Part shown: piece after piece, positions 16,529-24,902 of the stretch
How the letters are laid out: the number at the start of each line of letters is the position of its first letter
Position numbering within the stretch: position 1 is the first letter of the stretch
Assembly (NCBI RefSeq): GCF_020253525.1
Contig: NZ_JADCBK010000046.1
Location: forward strand, 1 to 64,000
DNA: 64,000 nucleotides
DNA from: Aquidulcibacter sp.
GTDB lineage: Bacteria > Pseudomonadota > Alphaproteobacteria > Caulobacterales > Aquidulcibacteraceae
Direction: 5' to 3'
Notes under the pieces: model-generated
Database searches by the model: none
Told to the model about the DNA's origin: nothing
Seen by the model: the letters and a program-made list of their open reading frames with translations, nothing else
Made by a program: the position numbers and the translations under genes

Positions 16529-18061
16529 CTAGCGGCGGCGTAGCGAGCCCATCAGGCCGCGCATCAATTCCCGCCCGATGGTGGAACTGGCTTGGCGCAC
16601 CATGGTCTTCATCGCAGTCTCAGCTAAGCTTTGACGCGATCGGCCAGAGCGGCCACGCGTGGAGCCAAAAATCGTGCCCAAAAGGCCACCATTATCCTCT
16701 GGCTCATCCGCTTGGCGTGTGGGTTTCGACCGGCTTGGCTCTGGCGCTTCTATCTCCGCCTGTTGGGCTTCAAGTTCGGCCGCCTTCCGCTCGAGAATTT
16801 CAAACGCACTTTCACGGTCAATTACGGCATCATAGCGCGGGCCGATGGGGCTGGCTGAAATCACGCGGGCGCGCGCTTCAGGCGAGCAGGGGCCAACTTG
16901 GCTTAAGGGCGGGCGGATAAAGGTGCGCTCCACGATGGTGGGAATGCCCTTATCATCAAGCGTCGAGACCAAAGCCTCCCCCACGCCCAAGGCCGTGATC
17001 ATGTCTTCGGTCTTAAAGCGAGGATTGGGGCGGAAGCTTTCCGCAGCAATCCGTACCGCCTTGGTTTCGCTGGGGGTATAGGCGCGCAAAGCGTGCTGAA
17101 CCCGGTTGCCCAATTGCGCCAATACGGTTTCTGGAATGTCTTGTGGGTTCTGGGTGACGAAATAAATGCCCACGCCCTTTGATCGGATCAGACGCACCAC
17201 TTGTTCGATTGTATTCAGCAGGGCTTTGGGCGCATCGCGGAACAATAAATGGGCTTCGTCAAAGAAGAATACCATTTTCGGCCGGTCCATATCGCCGACT
17301 TCGGGCAATTGCTCGAACAATTCCGACAGCATCCACAATAAGAAAGTGGAATAGAGCGTCGGGCTTTGGACCAAACGGTCTGCGGCTAGAATATTGACAA
17401 TACCCTTGCCGGACAAATCGGTGCGCATGAAGTCGCGCAGATCAAGGGCTGGCTCACCAAAGAAGCCATCGGCACCGGCTTGATCCAATTGCATGATTTT
17501 GCGCTGGAGGGCGGCAATCGATTGTGGCGTCACAAGGCCATATTTCTTCGACACCATGCTGTCATTTTCAGCCATGAAGTCGAGAATGGCTTTGAGGTCC
17601 TTCATGTCCAACAGGAAAAGGCCTTCTTCATCGGCCATTTTGAAGGCAACCGCCAAAGCCCCTTCTTGTGCGTCACTGACTTCCATCAGGCGGGCAAGAA
17701 GCGTGGGGCCCATTTCTGAAATGGTGGTGCGAATGGGGTGACCCTTCTGGCCATAGAGGTCCCAATACACGACGGGGGTCGACTCACTTCTATAGTCAGT
17801 CAGGCCAATTTGTTCGGCGCGCGCTTTAAACGGGGCTGAAGGCTCCCACGATTGGCTCATGCCCGATAGGTCGCCTTTGATGTCGGCTGCAAAGACGGGC
17901 ACGCCCGCGCGCGAAAAGCCCTCGGCCAAGACCTGAAGCGTCACGGTCTTGCCCGTGCCGGTCGCCCCCGCGACCAAGCCATGACGATTGGCCCGCTTCA
18001 ACAAAAGCTCGATGGAGGTAAGTGGTTCGCCACCGGCGCCGATCAGAATGGACTCACTCAT
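16529..18061 (-). CDS. HerA-like DUF853 ATPase (YjgR family)
   Basis: The 510-residue protein is a P-loop ATPase of the FtsK-HerA group. Walker A is AGATGTGKT (31-39), Walker B is the hydrophobic stretch MVFFFDEAHLLF, and the DUF853 pattern FAADIKGDLSGMSQ and YFVTQNPQDIPETVLAQLGNRVQHALRAYTP is intact. HerA proteins form hexameric DNA pumps, but YjgR-type members lack a demonstrated role and no NurA nuclease lies nearby. The C-terminal quarter (KAAELEAQQAEIEAPEPSR onward) is charged and low in complexity, then ends in a basic MRGLMGSLRRR. It faces the SLC13 gene tail-to-head with 91 bases between. Confidence 0.88.
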   Translation of the reverse strand: MSESILIGAGGEPLTSIELLLKRANRHGLVAGATGTGKTVTLQVLAEGFSRAGVPVFAADIKGDLSGMSQSWEPSAPFKARAEQIGLTDYRSESTPVVYWDLYGQKGHPIRTTISEMGPTLLARLMEVSDAQEGALAVAFKMADEEGLFLLDMKDLKAILDFMAENDSMVSKKYGLVTPQSIAALQRKIMQLDQAGADGFFGEPALDLRDFMRTDLSGKGIVNILAADRLVQSPTLYSTFLLWMLSELFEQLPEVGDMDRPKMVFFFDEAHLLFRDAPKALLNTIEQVVRLIRSKGVGIYFVTQNPQDIPETVLAQLGNRVQHALRAYTPSETKAVRIAAESFRPNPRFKTEDMITALGVGEALVSTLDDKGIPTIVERTFIRPPLSQVGPCSPEARARVISASPIGPRYDAVIDRESAFEILERKAAELEAQQAEIEAPEPSRSKPTRQADEPEDNGGLLGTIFGSTRGRSGRSRQSLAETAMKTMVRQASSTIGRELMRGLMGSLRRR

Positions 18062-18152
18062 GGGTTACACCAAATCCTTCTAAATGCTGGAGAAAAGGCC
18101 TGACTTCACCTTATTGCTGTCTGTTAAACTTGTTAAGGGTAGCGGCGGGAAT

Positions 18153-19634
18153 TTAACCCGTCACCAAGGGACCAATCAGGCCAATAGCCGCAGCAATGGT
18201 CAGAACTCCAAACAGATTCAACGCAAAACCAATGCGCAGCATTTCAGACTGTTTGGGGGCTCCGGTTGCATAGGCGATGGCATTGGCAGCTGTTGCAATC
18301 GGCAGCATGAAGCCAAAGCTTGCCGCAAAGGTTGCTGACGCCCCGATCAAAAAGGCATCGCCCCCCGATCCCGCGACCATGGCGGTCAGAACGGGCAACA
18401 TGGCGGTCAAGGTTGCGACATTAGAGGCAAGCTCTGACAGAAAGACCGTCGCGCCTACGAGGATTAAGACCACCAGTAGGATGGGTAAAGCGCCAATGCC
18501 CGCCATATGGCTGCCGATATAGGTCGAAAGCCCGGTTGCTTCTAAAGCGGCGGCCATCGACAGGCCTCCGCCAAACAGGATGGCGATGCCCCATGGGATG
18601 CGCTCAGCCACATCCCAACCGAGAAGGGCTCTATTGGGCTCGGCTTTGTCGCCCGAAGGCACAACAAACAAAGCAACCGCACCCAAAATGGCGATCACCA
18701 TGTCGGTCAGGCCTTGAAGACCGGGCAATTTGCTTAAAGGTTCGCGCAGGATCCAAGCCAAAGCGACAGCTAGGAAGATCGCCATCACACGGGCTTCTTT
18801 CGGGCTCATCGGGCCTAAAGCGCGGGCTTCTGCCGCAATCACGTCGCGGGCGGTATCATCGCCCATATGGGCGGGGAGGCGATAGGCAATTTTGGTCAAG
18901 ATCACCCACGTTAAGGGCACCATCACAAGGATTATGGCCCCACCAATCGCCATCCACTCCGGAAAGCTGAGGCCCACCCCATTGGCCTCTAGCCATTTGG
19001 CCCCAATCAGATTGGTGGGCGAGCCAATAGGCGTTCCGATCCCGCCGATGGAGGCGCAATAGGCCACACCCAAAACACACGCGGCCATCAGCTTCCGCCG
19101 CTCCGGCCCAGCCGGTGCTGCTGCCGTGCACACAGCAAGGGCAATCGGTGTCATCATCAAAGCCGTGGCGGTGTTCGATATCCACATCGACAGCAAGGTC
19201 GTGGCAATCATAAAGCCGCCAACAATAGCTGCAGGGCTGGAGCCCACTGCTGCGAGAATATGGATTGCAATACGGCGGTGCAGGCCCGATTGCTCAATGG
19301 CTGCCGCAATCATAAAGCCGCCGATGAATAAGAAGATGATCGGATCGGCATAGGGCGCTGCGGCATCAACCGGCTTTAAGACACCCAACAACGGAAGCAT
19401 GCCCAAGGGCAAAAGGGCGGTCGCAGCAACCGGTATCGCCTCACTCACCCACCAGATGATCATCAAGGCCAAGAGACTGAGGGCTTTCCAAGCCTTGGGG
19501 TCCAGGCCTTCGGGGGCACCAACCCACAGCATGATCGCGGCGACCACGAGCCCTAAGACAAAGCCGATCTTTTGACCGACACCGGAAGTGCCATGGCCTT
19601 CTTCAAAATCTGTCTCATGGACGGGTTGCGGCAT
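18153..19634 (-). CDS. SLC13 family (DASS) sodium/dicarboxylate-type symporter
   Basis: A polytopic inner-membrane protein (493 residues) of the divalent anion/sodium symporter family. It has repeated hydrophobic segments and the two signature SNT-type loops: SMWISNTATALMMTPIALAV in the first half and ELASNVATLTAMLPVL in the second. These loops bind Na+ and the carboxylate substrate in characterised members. FGGGLSMAAALEATGLSTYIG also fits. The ATG at 19634 follows GAGGAAACCCA. Transport of succinate-like C4-dicarboxylates or related anions is expected by family; specificity is not visible. It is divergent from pgi across 89 bases. Confidence 0.9.
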   Translation of the reverse strand: MPQPVHETDFEEGHGTSGVGQKIGFVLGLVVAAIMLWVGAPEGLDPKAWKALSLLALMIIWWVSEAIPVAATALLPLGMLPLLGVLKPVDAAAPYADPIIFLFIGGFMIAAAIEQSGLHRRIAIHILAAVGSSPAAIVGGFMIATTLLSMWISNTATALMMTPIALAVCTAAAPAGPERRKLMAACVLGVAYCASIGGIGTPIGSPTNLIGAKWLEANGVGLSFPEWMAIGGAIILVMVPLTWVILTKIAYRLPAHMGDDTARDVIAAEARALGPMSPKEARVMAIFLAVALAWILREPLSKLPGLQGLTDMVIAILGAVALFVVPSGDKAEPNRALLGWDVAERIPWGIAILFGGGLSMAAALEATGLSTYIGSHMAGIGALPILLVVLILVGATVFLSELASNVATLTAMLPVLTAMVAGSGGDAFLIGASATFAASFGFMLPIATAANAIAYATGAPKQSEMLRIGFALNLFGVLTIAAAIGLIGPLVTG

Positions 19635-19723
19635 TGGGTTTCCTCAAATGTGTCACGCTTCATGACTGATAGTCAGGGTTTTGAGGTCTCGACAAGTGCG
19701 GACGGTCTTGGCAGAGGTGAGCC

Positions 19724-21328
19724 ATGACACACAATGATTTGATCGCCCGTGGCCAGTCGGCCGCCTCTACCTCCCTACCAACTCTTTTGCTTGATCAAGC
19801 GCGCCATAAGCGCTTGAACTTTCAGGCCGCTGGCCTGTCTTTTGATTTTTCCCGCGCCCTTCTCAGCCAAGCGGATTTGGACGCCCTTTTGCTCCATGCC
19901 CAAGAAGTTGGACTAGAACAAGCACGATCCGATCTTTTCGCCGGGAAAGCAATCAATGTGACCGAGGATCGTGCTGTGATGCACATGGCTTTGCGTCAGC
20001 CAGAGCGGGAGTTTATGGCCAAGGGTGAAGCCATAAGCGCGGCTGTGCGCGCGGGGCGTGCGGCGGCAACCGCTTTTGCGCGCGCTGTTCGCGATGGGTC
20101 GATTGCGGCTTCTGATGGTCGGCCATTCAAATCCATCCTCCATATCGGCATTGGGGGGTCAGACCTTGGCCCGCGCTTGGTCTATGAAGCCTTGGCTCCG
20201 ACGGCGGGCAGCGACATTGTTTTGCGCTTTGCCGCCAATATTGAGCCCGGCGAACTCGCCGCAGCCCTTGTTGGCCTTGACCCGCGTGAGACCTTGATCC
20301 TGTGTGTATCAAAGACTTTCACCACGCTGGAGACCTTGGAAAATCTCAAAGCGGCGCGGGCATGGCTGCAGGCCACTATTGGCCCAGACGACAGCGCGCA
20401 TCTAGTTGCCATCAGTGCAGCCCCTGAAAAGACCAAAGCCGCAGGCTTTAGGCCCGACCGCGTGTTTGACTTCAAAGAATGGGTGGGTGGCCGCTTCTCG
20501 CTGTGGTCCGCGGTAGGCCTGTCGTGTGAAATCGCTCTGGGCCCAGAAGTCGTGGCAGAGATGCACGCCGGGGCCGCTGCGATGGACACTTTGTTTGAGA
20601 CGCTGCCGTTGGCGGAAAACCCCGTCGTCATCGCAAGCCTGATCGGGTGGTGGAATCGGACCTGCCTCAATTTCAAGAGCCGCGCCGTTATTCCCTATGC
20701 CAAGCGCTTGCGCCTCTTGCCGCAATTCCTGCAGCAATTGGAGATGGAATCTAACGGCAAGTCGGTCGATTTGGGCGGTCACACGGTTGCAACTTCTGGC
20801 CCGGTGGTTTGGGGCGCTGAAGGCACTAATGCCCAGCATGCCTTCTTCCAACATCTGCATCAAAGCCCGGATGTCACGCCGGTTGAGTTCATCGCCGTCG
20901 CCCAAGATGATGAGGATGCACCCGTCCGCACCCGCATGACTTTGGCCAATGTCTTGGCCCAGGCCGAAGCCCTGACCCATGGCAAAAGCTTGGAGTCGGT
21001 GACACAGACGATGCAGGCAGGAGGGGCCAGTGCTGACCAGATTGCCGCTATCGCTCCCCACCGGGTTTTCAAGGGCAATCGCCCGTCCAGCTTTGTGCTG
21101 ATGGACCGCCTAAGCCCCGGCAATTTTGGGGCTTATCTGGCCTTCTGCGAACACCGCACCTTTGTTGAAGGCAAGCTTTGGGGGGTCAATTCCTTTGACC
21201 AATGGGGCGTTGAACTGGGTAAAGTCATTGCCAGCGAAATCGACTTAGATTTGCAAAATGGCCCCAGTGATCGTCGTGACCCATCCAGTGTGGCGATGAT
21301 TGAGAAGATACGCGCTTTGCGGGCTTAG
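19724..21328 (+). CDS. pgi: Glucose-6-phosphate isomerase
   Basis: Pgi interconverts glucose 6-phosphate and fructose 6-phosphate in the cytoplasm. The protein (534 residues) carries LHIGIGGSDLGPRLVYEAL for phosphate binding, EMESNGKSVDLGG, the active-site stretch GPVVWGAEGTNAQHAFFQHLHQ, and the terminal GVNSFDQWGVELGK lysine block. A good ribosome site (GAGGTGAGCC) precedes the ATG. The stop codon overlaps the stop of the polysaccharide deacetylase gene on the other strand by four bases. It may supply hexose-phosphate flow to Entner-Doudoroff metabolism, which would match the KDPG-producing pectin pathway farther along, though that link is inference. Confidence 0.96.
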   Translation: MTHNDLIARGQSAASTSLPTLLLDQARHKRLNFQAAGLSFDFSRALLSQADLDALLLHAQEVGLEQARSDLFAGKAINVTEDRAVMHMALRQPEREFMAKGEAISAAVRAGRAAATAFARAVRDGSIAASDGRPFKSILHIGIGGSDLGPRLVYEALAPTAGSDIVLRFAANIEPGELAAALVGLDPRETLILCVSKTFTTLETLENLKAARAWLQATIGPDDSAHLVAISAAPEKTKAAGFRPDRVFDFKEWVGGRFSLWSAVGLSCEIALGPEVVAEMHAGAAAMDTLFETLPLAENPVVIASLIGWWNRTCLNFKSRAVIPYAKRLRLLPQFLQQLEMESNGKSVDLGGHTVATSGPVVWGAEGTNAQHAFFQHLHQSPDVTPVEFIAVAQDDEDAPVRTRMTLANVLAQAEALTHGKSLESVTQTMQAGGASADQIAAIAPHRVFKGNRPSSFVLMDRLSPGNFGAYLAFCEHRTFVEGKLWGVNSFDQWGVELGKVIASEIDLDLQNGPSDRRDPSSVAMIEKIRALRA

Positions 21329-22071
21329 CCAAACATCACTTTGGCGGCGGCAGCCTTTACAGGCAGGGTCTCAATCCCGGCATCCTTGAGGGTCGTAATC
21401 ACATCCTCAAGGTTTTGCGGCGTGCAGCCATAGTCTGATGGGTCTGGTCCCACGTCATGGGTGAAAAAGATGATCCAAGCCTGCCGTTCTTTGGCCTCGG
21501 CGACCAGATCGCGGACGCGGCCAATATCGTGCTGACGTCGCTCAATCCCAATGGCGCGCAGATCTGAGAAATCCACCCGACCCACATTTAGGCCGCGATA
21601 GACACCCCGACAGGTAAAGAAGTGGCGGGCATAATAGGCTTTCGCTGCCAAACTGACCGCGCCATAAGGATAGGCAAAGCTGGTCATCCGCACATCCCCC
21701 AGCGTCTGGCGCATAAAGTCGGCATTGGCTTGCCGATCCTGATCGCGCCCGGCATCATTTAGCTTGGTGACAAAGGGGTGAGCATAAGTGTGGCAGGCGA
21801 TTTCATGGCCAGCTTGATGCAGCGCCAAAAGGTCATGGCTTTCATGCTGGGGTCGGTCTTCAAACGTTTGACCCGTATGACCGCCACAGACATAGAAGGT
21901 GCCCTGGATCTGGGCGCGCTCCAAAATGGGTGCGCCGACGCGGGCTGCGGAGAATGGAATGTCATCAAAGCTGATCGAGGCGACCGCTTGGGACAGGCGT
22001 GATTGGATCGGGTTCAGCGGAATGGCGCGCGTGATGGCTCCTTCAATCCGGGTCAGAAGGCCAGTCGCCAT
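21325..22071 (-). CDS. Polysaccharide deacetylase (NodB-like) family protein
   Basis: A 248-residue carbohydrate esterase 4-type protein. The catalytic base and metal Asp are in SISFDDIPFS (Asp36-Asp37), and the metal histidines are in GHEIACHTYAHPF. FAYPYGAV and WIIFFTHDVGPDPSDYGC match motifs 3-5, including a His. No clear cleavable signal is present, so it may act in the cytoplasm or be tail-anchored through its N-terminus. It starts two bases after the stop of the FkbH-like gene, so the two are co-expressed and perhaps act on the same glycan. The substrate is not known. Confidence 0.87.
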   Translation of the reverse strand: MATGLLTRIEGAITRAIPLNPIQSRLSQAVASISFDDIPFSAARVGAPILERAQIQGTFYVCGGHTGQTFEDRPQHESHDLLALHQAGHEIACHTYAHPFVTKLNDAGRDQDRQANADFMRQTLGDVRMTSFAYPYGAVSLAAKAYYARHFFTCRGVYRGLNVGRVDFSDLRAIGIERRQHDIGRVRDLVAEAKERQAWIIFFTHDVGPDPSDYGCTPQNLEDVITTLKDAGIETLPVKAAAAKVMFG

Positions 22072-22073
22072 GA

Positions 22074-23900
22074 TTACACAGCCTCCGTGGTGCGCGCAGG
22101 CACGGGTTCGACGAGGGGCAAATGGATGCGCACAATGTCGCTGCCTTCAAAGTCGGCGGGCAAGCTTTTCCGCAATTGGCCGTGGCTGTCGTCTGCCGCT
22201 TCCAGAATAAAGCCGAGGCCTAAGAAGAGATCGCGTGCAGGGCCATTTCGGGCTGCTTTCTGGTACGAGATCGAAAGCGCCTCTGCCCCGGCAGTATGAT
22301 AGCGCGCGGCCAGCCACGCAAAGAAAGCCGCTTCGACCCGTTTGCGCTGCACGCGGCAGCTCATGAAGAAGTCGCGGATATGACCCGTCTTGGGGTTGCC
22401 ATAGGCAAAGCCGATCAGGCCATAATCGCCAAAGCGGTCGGCACAGCGCAGCGTCCAAGCCTCGCCACCAGTTTCGTCTGACACCATGGCAGCGACATCA
22501 TCGCGGCTATAGCGGGTCGCAGCAACATTGAGTTGGTTGGTCCGCTGCGACAATTCATAGACCCGCTCAGAATCCTCAAGCGACAAGGGGGTGAGGGTCA
22601 AAACCAGATCGCAATGGCGCAGGAATTGGTCCATATCCCCAGCCGCAGACTCGGCGGCTAAGGCGCGCTGGGCTTCCACGGCATAGAGCGCGCGGCGGCC
22701 TTTGCTTTCCGGCGTCACCGGCACGTCAAATTGCGGGCGATCCAACAATGTAAGCGCCTCTGTTTCGGCCAATACGGTCACATAAGGATGGGCTTCGCCC
22801 ACTTCGCCGCGCTCAAATGGCTGATCGTCAAGGAAGACGAAGGAATCGAGGCCAAGATTGAGCGTCTCAGCAATGCGGGCCAAGGCTGCACTCTTGGGGC
22901 CCCAGCTGATTTGAGGGGCGAGCATGAATTCAAGTAGGCCATGATGGGCGAGGGCGGCAATTGCCTCATCATGATTATTCTTGCTGGCCACGGACTGAAG
23001 AATACCGCGCGCATCAAGGCCTAAGATCACGTCGCGAAGGCCGGGCTTTACAACCACGCCTTCGGGCCCATCTTCAACCAAAATGCCGTCCCAAATCGTA
23101 TGGTCGAGGTCCCAGACCACCACTTTGGCTTTGGCGGCAGGGGCGCTGAGTTTCGGGGGGCTAGTTGTTTCCACCGTCTTGGCCCAGCTTACAAAGTCAC
23201 ACAAGCCAAACAGGACTTCCAGACCTTCGGCTTCGCCCACCGGCTCGATTTGAACCAGATAATCCTGTCCAAGATCGATGGTGCGCGCAATATCTGCAAC
23301 CGGGATCGAGACCCGGGTCCAGTCAGCCTGTAATACGAATTGTCTTTGAAATAGGGCGGGGTTGGTCTTGTCGACGGGTACTAAGGTCACGGTGAATGAA
23401 ATGGTCTCGGCCGATAGGGCTGCCCCTTCGATCAGGAAGGCATCAAATGCGCCAGAAGCCCCTTGGCCCAAAGTTTTGTGCTTTGCCGTGCGTGCACGGG
23501 CCTCTCGCCGGGCTAAAGGTGCCAGACCAAGCCCGAGGGCTGGTTGTTGGGCTTGTTCTAGGGCAGCGGCTTCAGCTTTGTGAAGCGCGCCAACTGGACC
23601 ACGTCCCTCTAGCTTGCCCCAGCGGCGAAACGCGATCCGAGTCAAAGGCGTGTTGTGGATTGATCCCGTCTCAATGGTTTCAATGCCATGGGCAAAGCGC
23701 CGGCAATGGCCATCGGGGCGCGGGGTGTAGAAACTGCACGCGGTGTAACAGGTGGGCGCAGCACATTCGGAACAATGCTCCCCCCACACAATCATGCTGC
23801 GGCTTTGGATCAAGTCATAGGTAGCGGCGCGTGCATCGGCCATGGCTTCAGGCAGCCGCATGCGGGCCTGAGCTTTATCCAGCGCCACCGTCTCTTTCAT
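22074..23900 (-). CDS. FkbH-like HAD-IIIC protein with Cys-rich N-terminus
   Basis: FkbH-type enzymes are HAD-fold proteins that form glyceryl-ACP or act in glycan/lipid modification. The ATG at 23900 is preferred because AAAGGGG lies seven bases upstream; the open frame reaches a weak TTG at 24038. From this start (608 residues) there is an unusual cysteine cluster, C43-x2-C46-x4-C51-x3-C55-x10-C66, then a beta-rich middle (about 150-240), the HAD domain with VVWDLDHT (Asp264, Asp266) and FVFLDDQPFERGEV, and a C-terminal acetyltransferase-like region (RTNQLNVAATRY, GYGLIGFAYG-type). The Cys cluster could hold zinc or an Fe-S centre. No ACP or FkbM gene is near. Its partner is the deacetylase two bases downstream. 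The biological role is unknown. Confidence 0.8.
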   Translation of the reverse strand: MKETVALDKAQARMRLPEAMADARAATYDLIQSRSMIVWGEHCSECAAPTCYTACSFYTPRPDGHCRRFAHGIETIETGSIHNTPLTRIAFRRWGKLEGRGPVGALHKAEAAALEQAQQPALGLGLAPLARREARARTAKHKTLGQGASGAFDAFLIEGAALSAETISFTVTLVPVDKTNPALFQRQFVLQADWTRVSIPVADIARTIDLGQDYLVQIEPVGEAEGLEVLFGLCDFVSWAKTVETTSPPKLSAPAAKAKVVVWDLDHTIWDGILVEDGPEGVVVKPGLRDVILGLDARGILQSVASKNNHDEAIAALAHHGLLEFMLAPQISWGPKSAALARIAETLNLGLDSFVFLDDQPFERGEVGEAHPYVTVLAETEALTLLDRPQFDVPVTPESKGRRALYAVEAQRALAAESAAGDMDQFLRHCDLVLTLTPLSLEDSERVYELSQRTNQLNVAATRYSRDDVAAMVSDETGGEAWTLRCADRFGDYGLIGFAYGNPKTGHIRDFFMSCRVQRKRVEAAFFAWLAARYHTAGAEALSISYQKAARNGPARDLFLGLGFILEAADDSHGQLRKSLPADFEGSDIVRIHLPLVEPVPARTTEAV

Positions 23901-24042
23901 TACTAGACCCCTTTGAAGCCTCTCTAACAGGTCGGGCTTAAAAAACCATTTTCCAGCTTGGTTCAGCGCTGTCTGCAACAGGGCATGCAATTTGACTTCA
24001 CCTGTGCTAGGGAAGTCCTCAAATTTCTGAAAGGCCAAGACC

Positions 24043-24411
24043 CTGTCGTCCGAACTAAGTGATACTCAAAACCCAAATCTGAAAGACATCATCCTCACAT
24101 CTTTGGATGACGACCAAGCAGAAGATGTGCTGTGCATTGATTTAACTGGCAAAAGTTCCATCGCCGATGCCATCATCGTCGCTTCTGGCCGTTCGCAGCG
24201 CCATGTGGCCGCGATTGCAGACCATATTGTGCGCAAGCTGAAGGATGCCGGCGTTGGCAAAGCGCGGGTTGAGGGCTTGCCCAATGCCGACTGGGTATTG
24301 ATCGATGCTGGCGATATTGTCGCCCATATCTTCCGTCCAGAAGTGCGTGCCTTTTATGCGATTGAACGCATTTGGACTGGCGAAACCCGTCATGCGGCAG
24401 GTGCTGCTTGA
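24043..24411 (+). CDS. rsfS: Ribosomal silencing factor RsfS (unusual start)
   Basis: RsfS binds ribosomal protein L14 and blocks subunit joining in starvation. The core is clear: VLCIDLTGKSSIADAIIVASGRSQRHVAAIADHIV, GLPNADWVLIDAGDIVAHIFRPEVRAFYAIERIW. The first ATG/GTG/TTG in frame is TTG 24103, but this would remove the conserved first helix, which is encoded upstream (NLKDIILTSLDDDQAEDV). The frame opens after TGA 24028-24030 and the only start-like codons before 24103 are CTG at 24043 and 24085. CTG 24043 has AAAGG eight bases upstream, so I place the start there, giving 122 residues. This start is a proposal. The stop TGA overlaps the proposed TTG start of rlmH. It is divergent from the FkbH-like gene. 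Confidence 0.85.
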   Translation: MSSELSDTQNPNLKDIILTSLDDDQAEDVLCIDLTGKSSIADAIIVASGRSQRHVAAIADHIVRKLKDAGVGKARVEGLPNADWVLIDAGDIVAHIFRPEVRAFYAIERIWTGETRHAAGAA

Positions 24412-24884
24412 ATGTGACTTTGGCTGCCATCGGGCGGCTTAAGGCACAAGAACCCGAACAAGCGATGACGCTCGACTGGCTTGGCCGTGCCGATGCCATG
24501 GGCAAGCCCTTGGGCATTAAGGCGGTTCGCTTAGCCGAAATTGACCCACGTTTGCGCGAACCCGACCGCGATAAGGAGGCAGCGGCCCTTTTGGCAGCGA
24601 TTGAGGCGGGCAGTTTCATTATCGCGCTGGATGAACGCGGCGAAGCGCCCGGTTCTGTCGGCTTTGCTAACCGTTTGGCCAGCCTGCGCGATCAAGGCCA
24701 GCGCCATATTGTCTTGGCCATTGGTGGCCCGGATGGACATGGCAAAGCCTTAACCCAAGCTGCTTCCATGAAACTGGCCTTTGGGTCCTGGACCTGGCCA
24801 CACAAGCTTGTACGCGCCATGGCCGCCGAACAAATTTATCGCGCCATTTCCATCCTTGCTGGCACACCCTATCACCGGGTTTAA
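24408..24884 (+). CDS. rlmH: 23S rRNA pseudouridine-1915 N3-methyltransferase
   Basis: RlmH is a SPOUT methyltransferase that modifies pseudouridine 1915 in helix 69 of 23S rRNA. The start TTG 24408 overlaps the rsfS stop as TTGA and gives MNVTLAAIGRLK, which lines up with the usual N-terminus; GTG 24414 is an alternative. The protein is then 158 residues, the family norm. HIVLAIGGPDGHG is the SAM-binding knot and AMAAEQIYRAISILAGTPYHR is the conserved C-terminus. The pairing with rsfS is the standard alphaproteobacterial arrangement. Confidence 0.93.
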   Translation: MNVTLAAIGRLKAQEPEQAMTLDWLGRADAMGKPLGIKAVRLAEIDPRLREPDRDKEAAALLAAIEAGSFIIALDERGEAPGSVGFANRLASLRDQGQRHIVLAIGGPDGHGKALTQAASMKLAFGSWTWPHKLVRAMAAEQIYRAISILAGTPYHRV

Positions 24885-24902
24885 GGCCCATGTAACGCCA
24901 AG

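Noticed and set aside
15653..16543. A 296-codon ORF opposite the aldehyde dehydrogenase gene
   Set aside because: It is the reverse frame of a complete aldehyde dehydrogenase, with no ribosome site or family match.
20402..21061. A 219-codon ORF antisense to pgi
   Set aside because: No domain, and it lies wholly within an intact pgi on the opposite strand.
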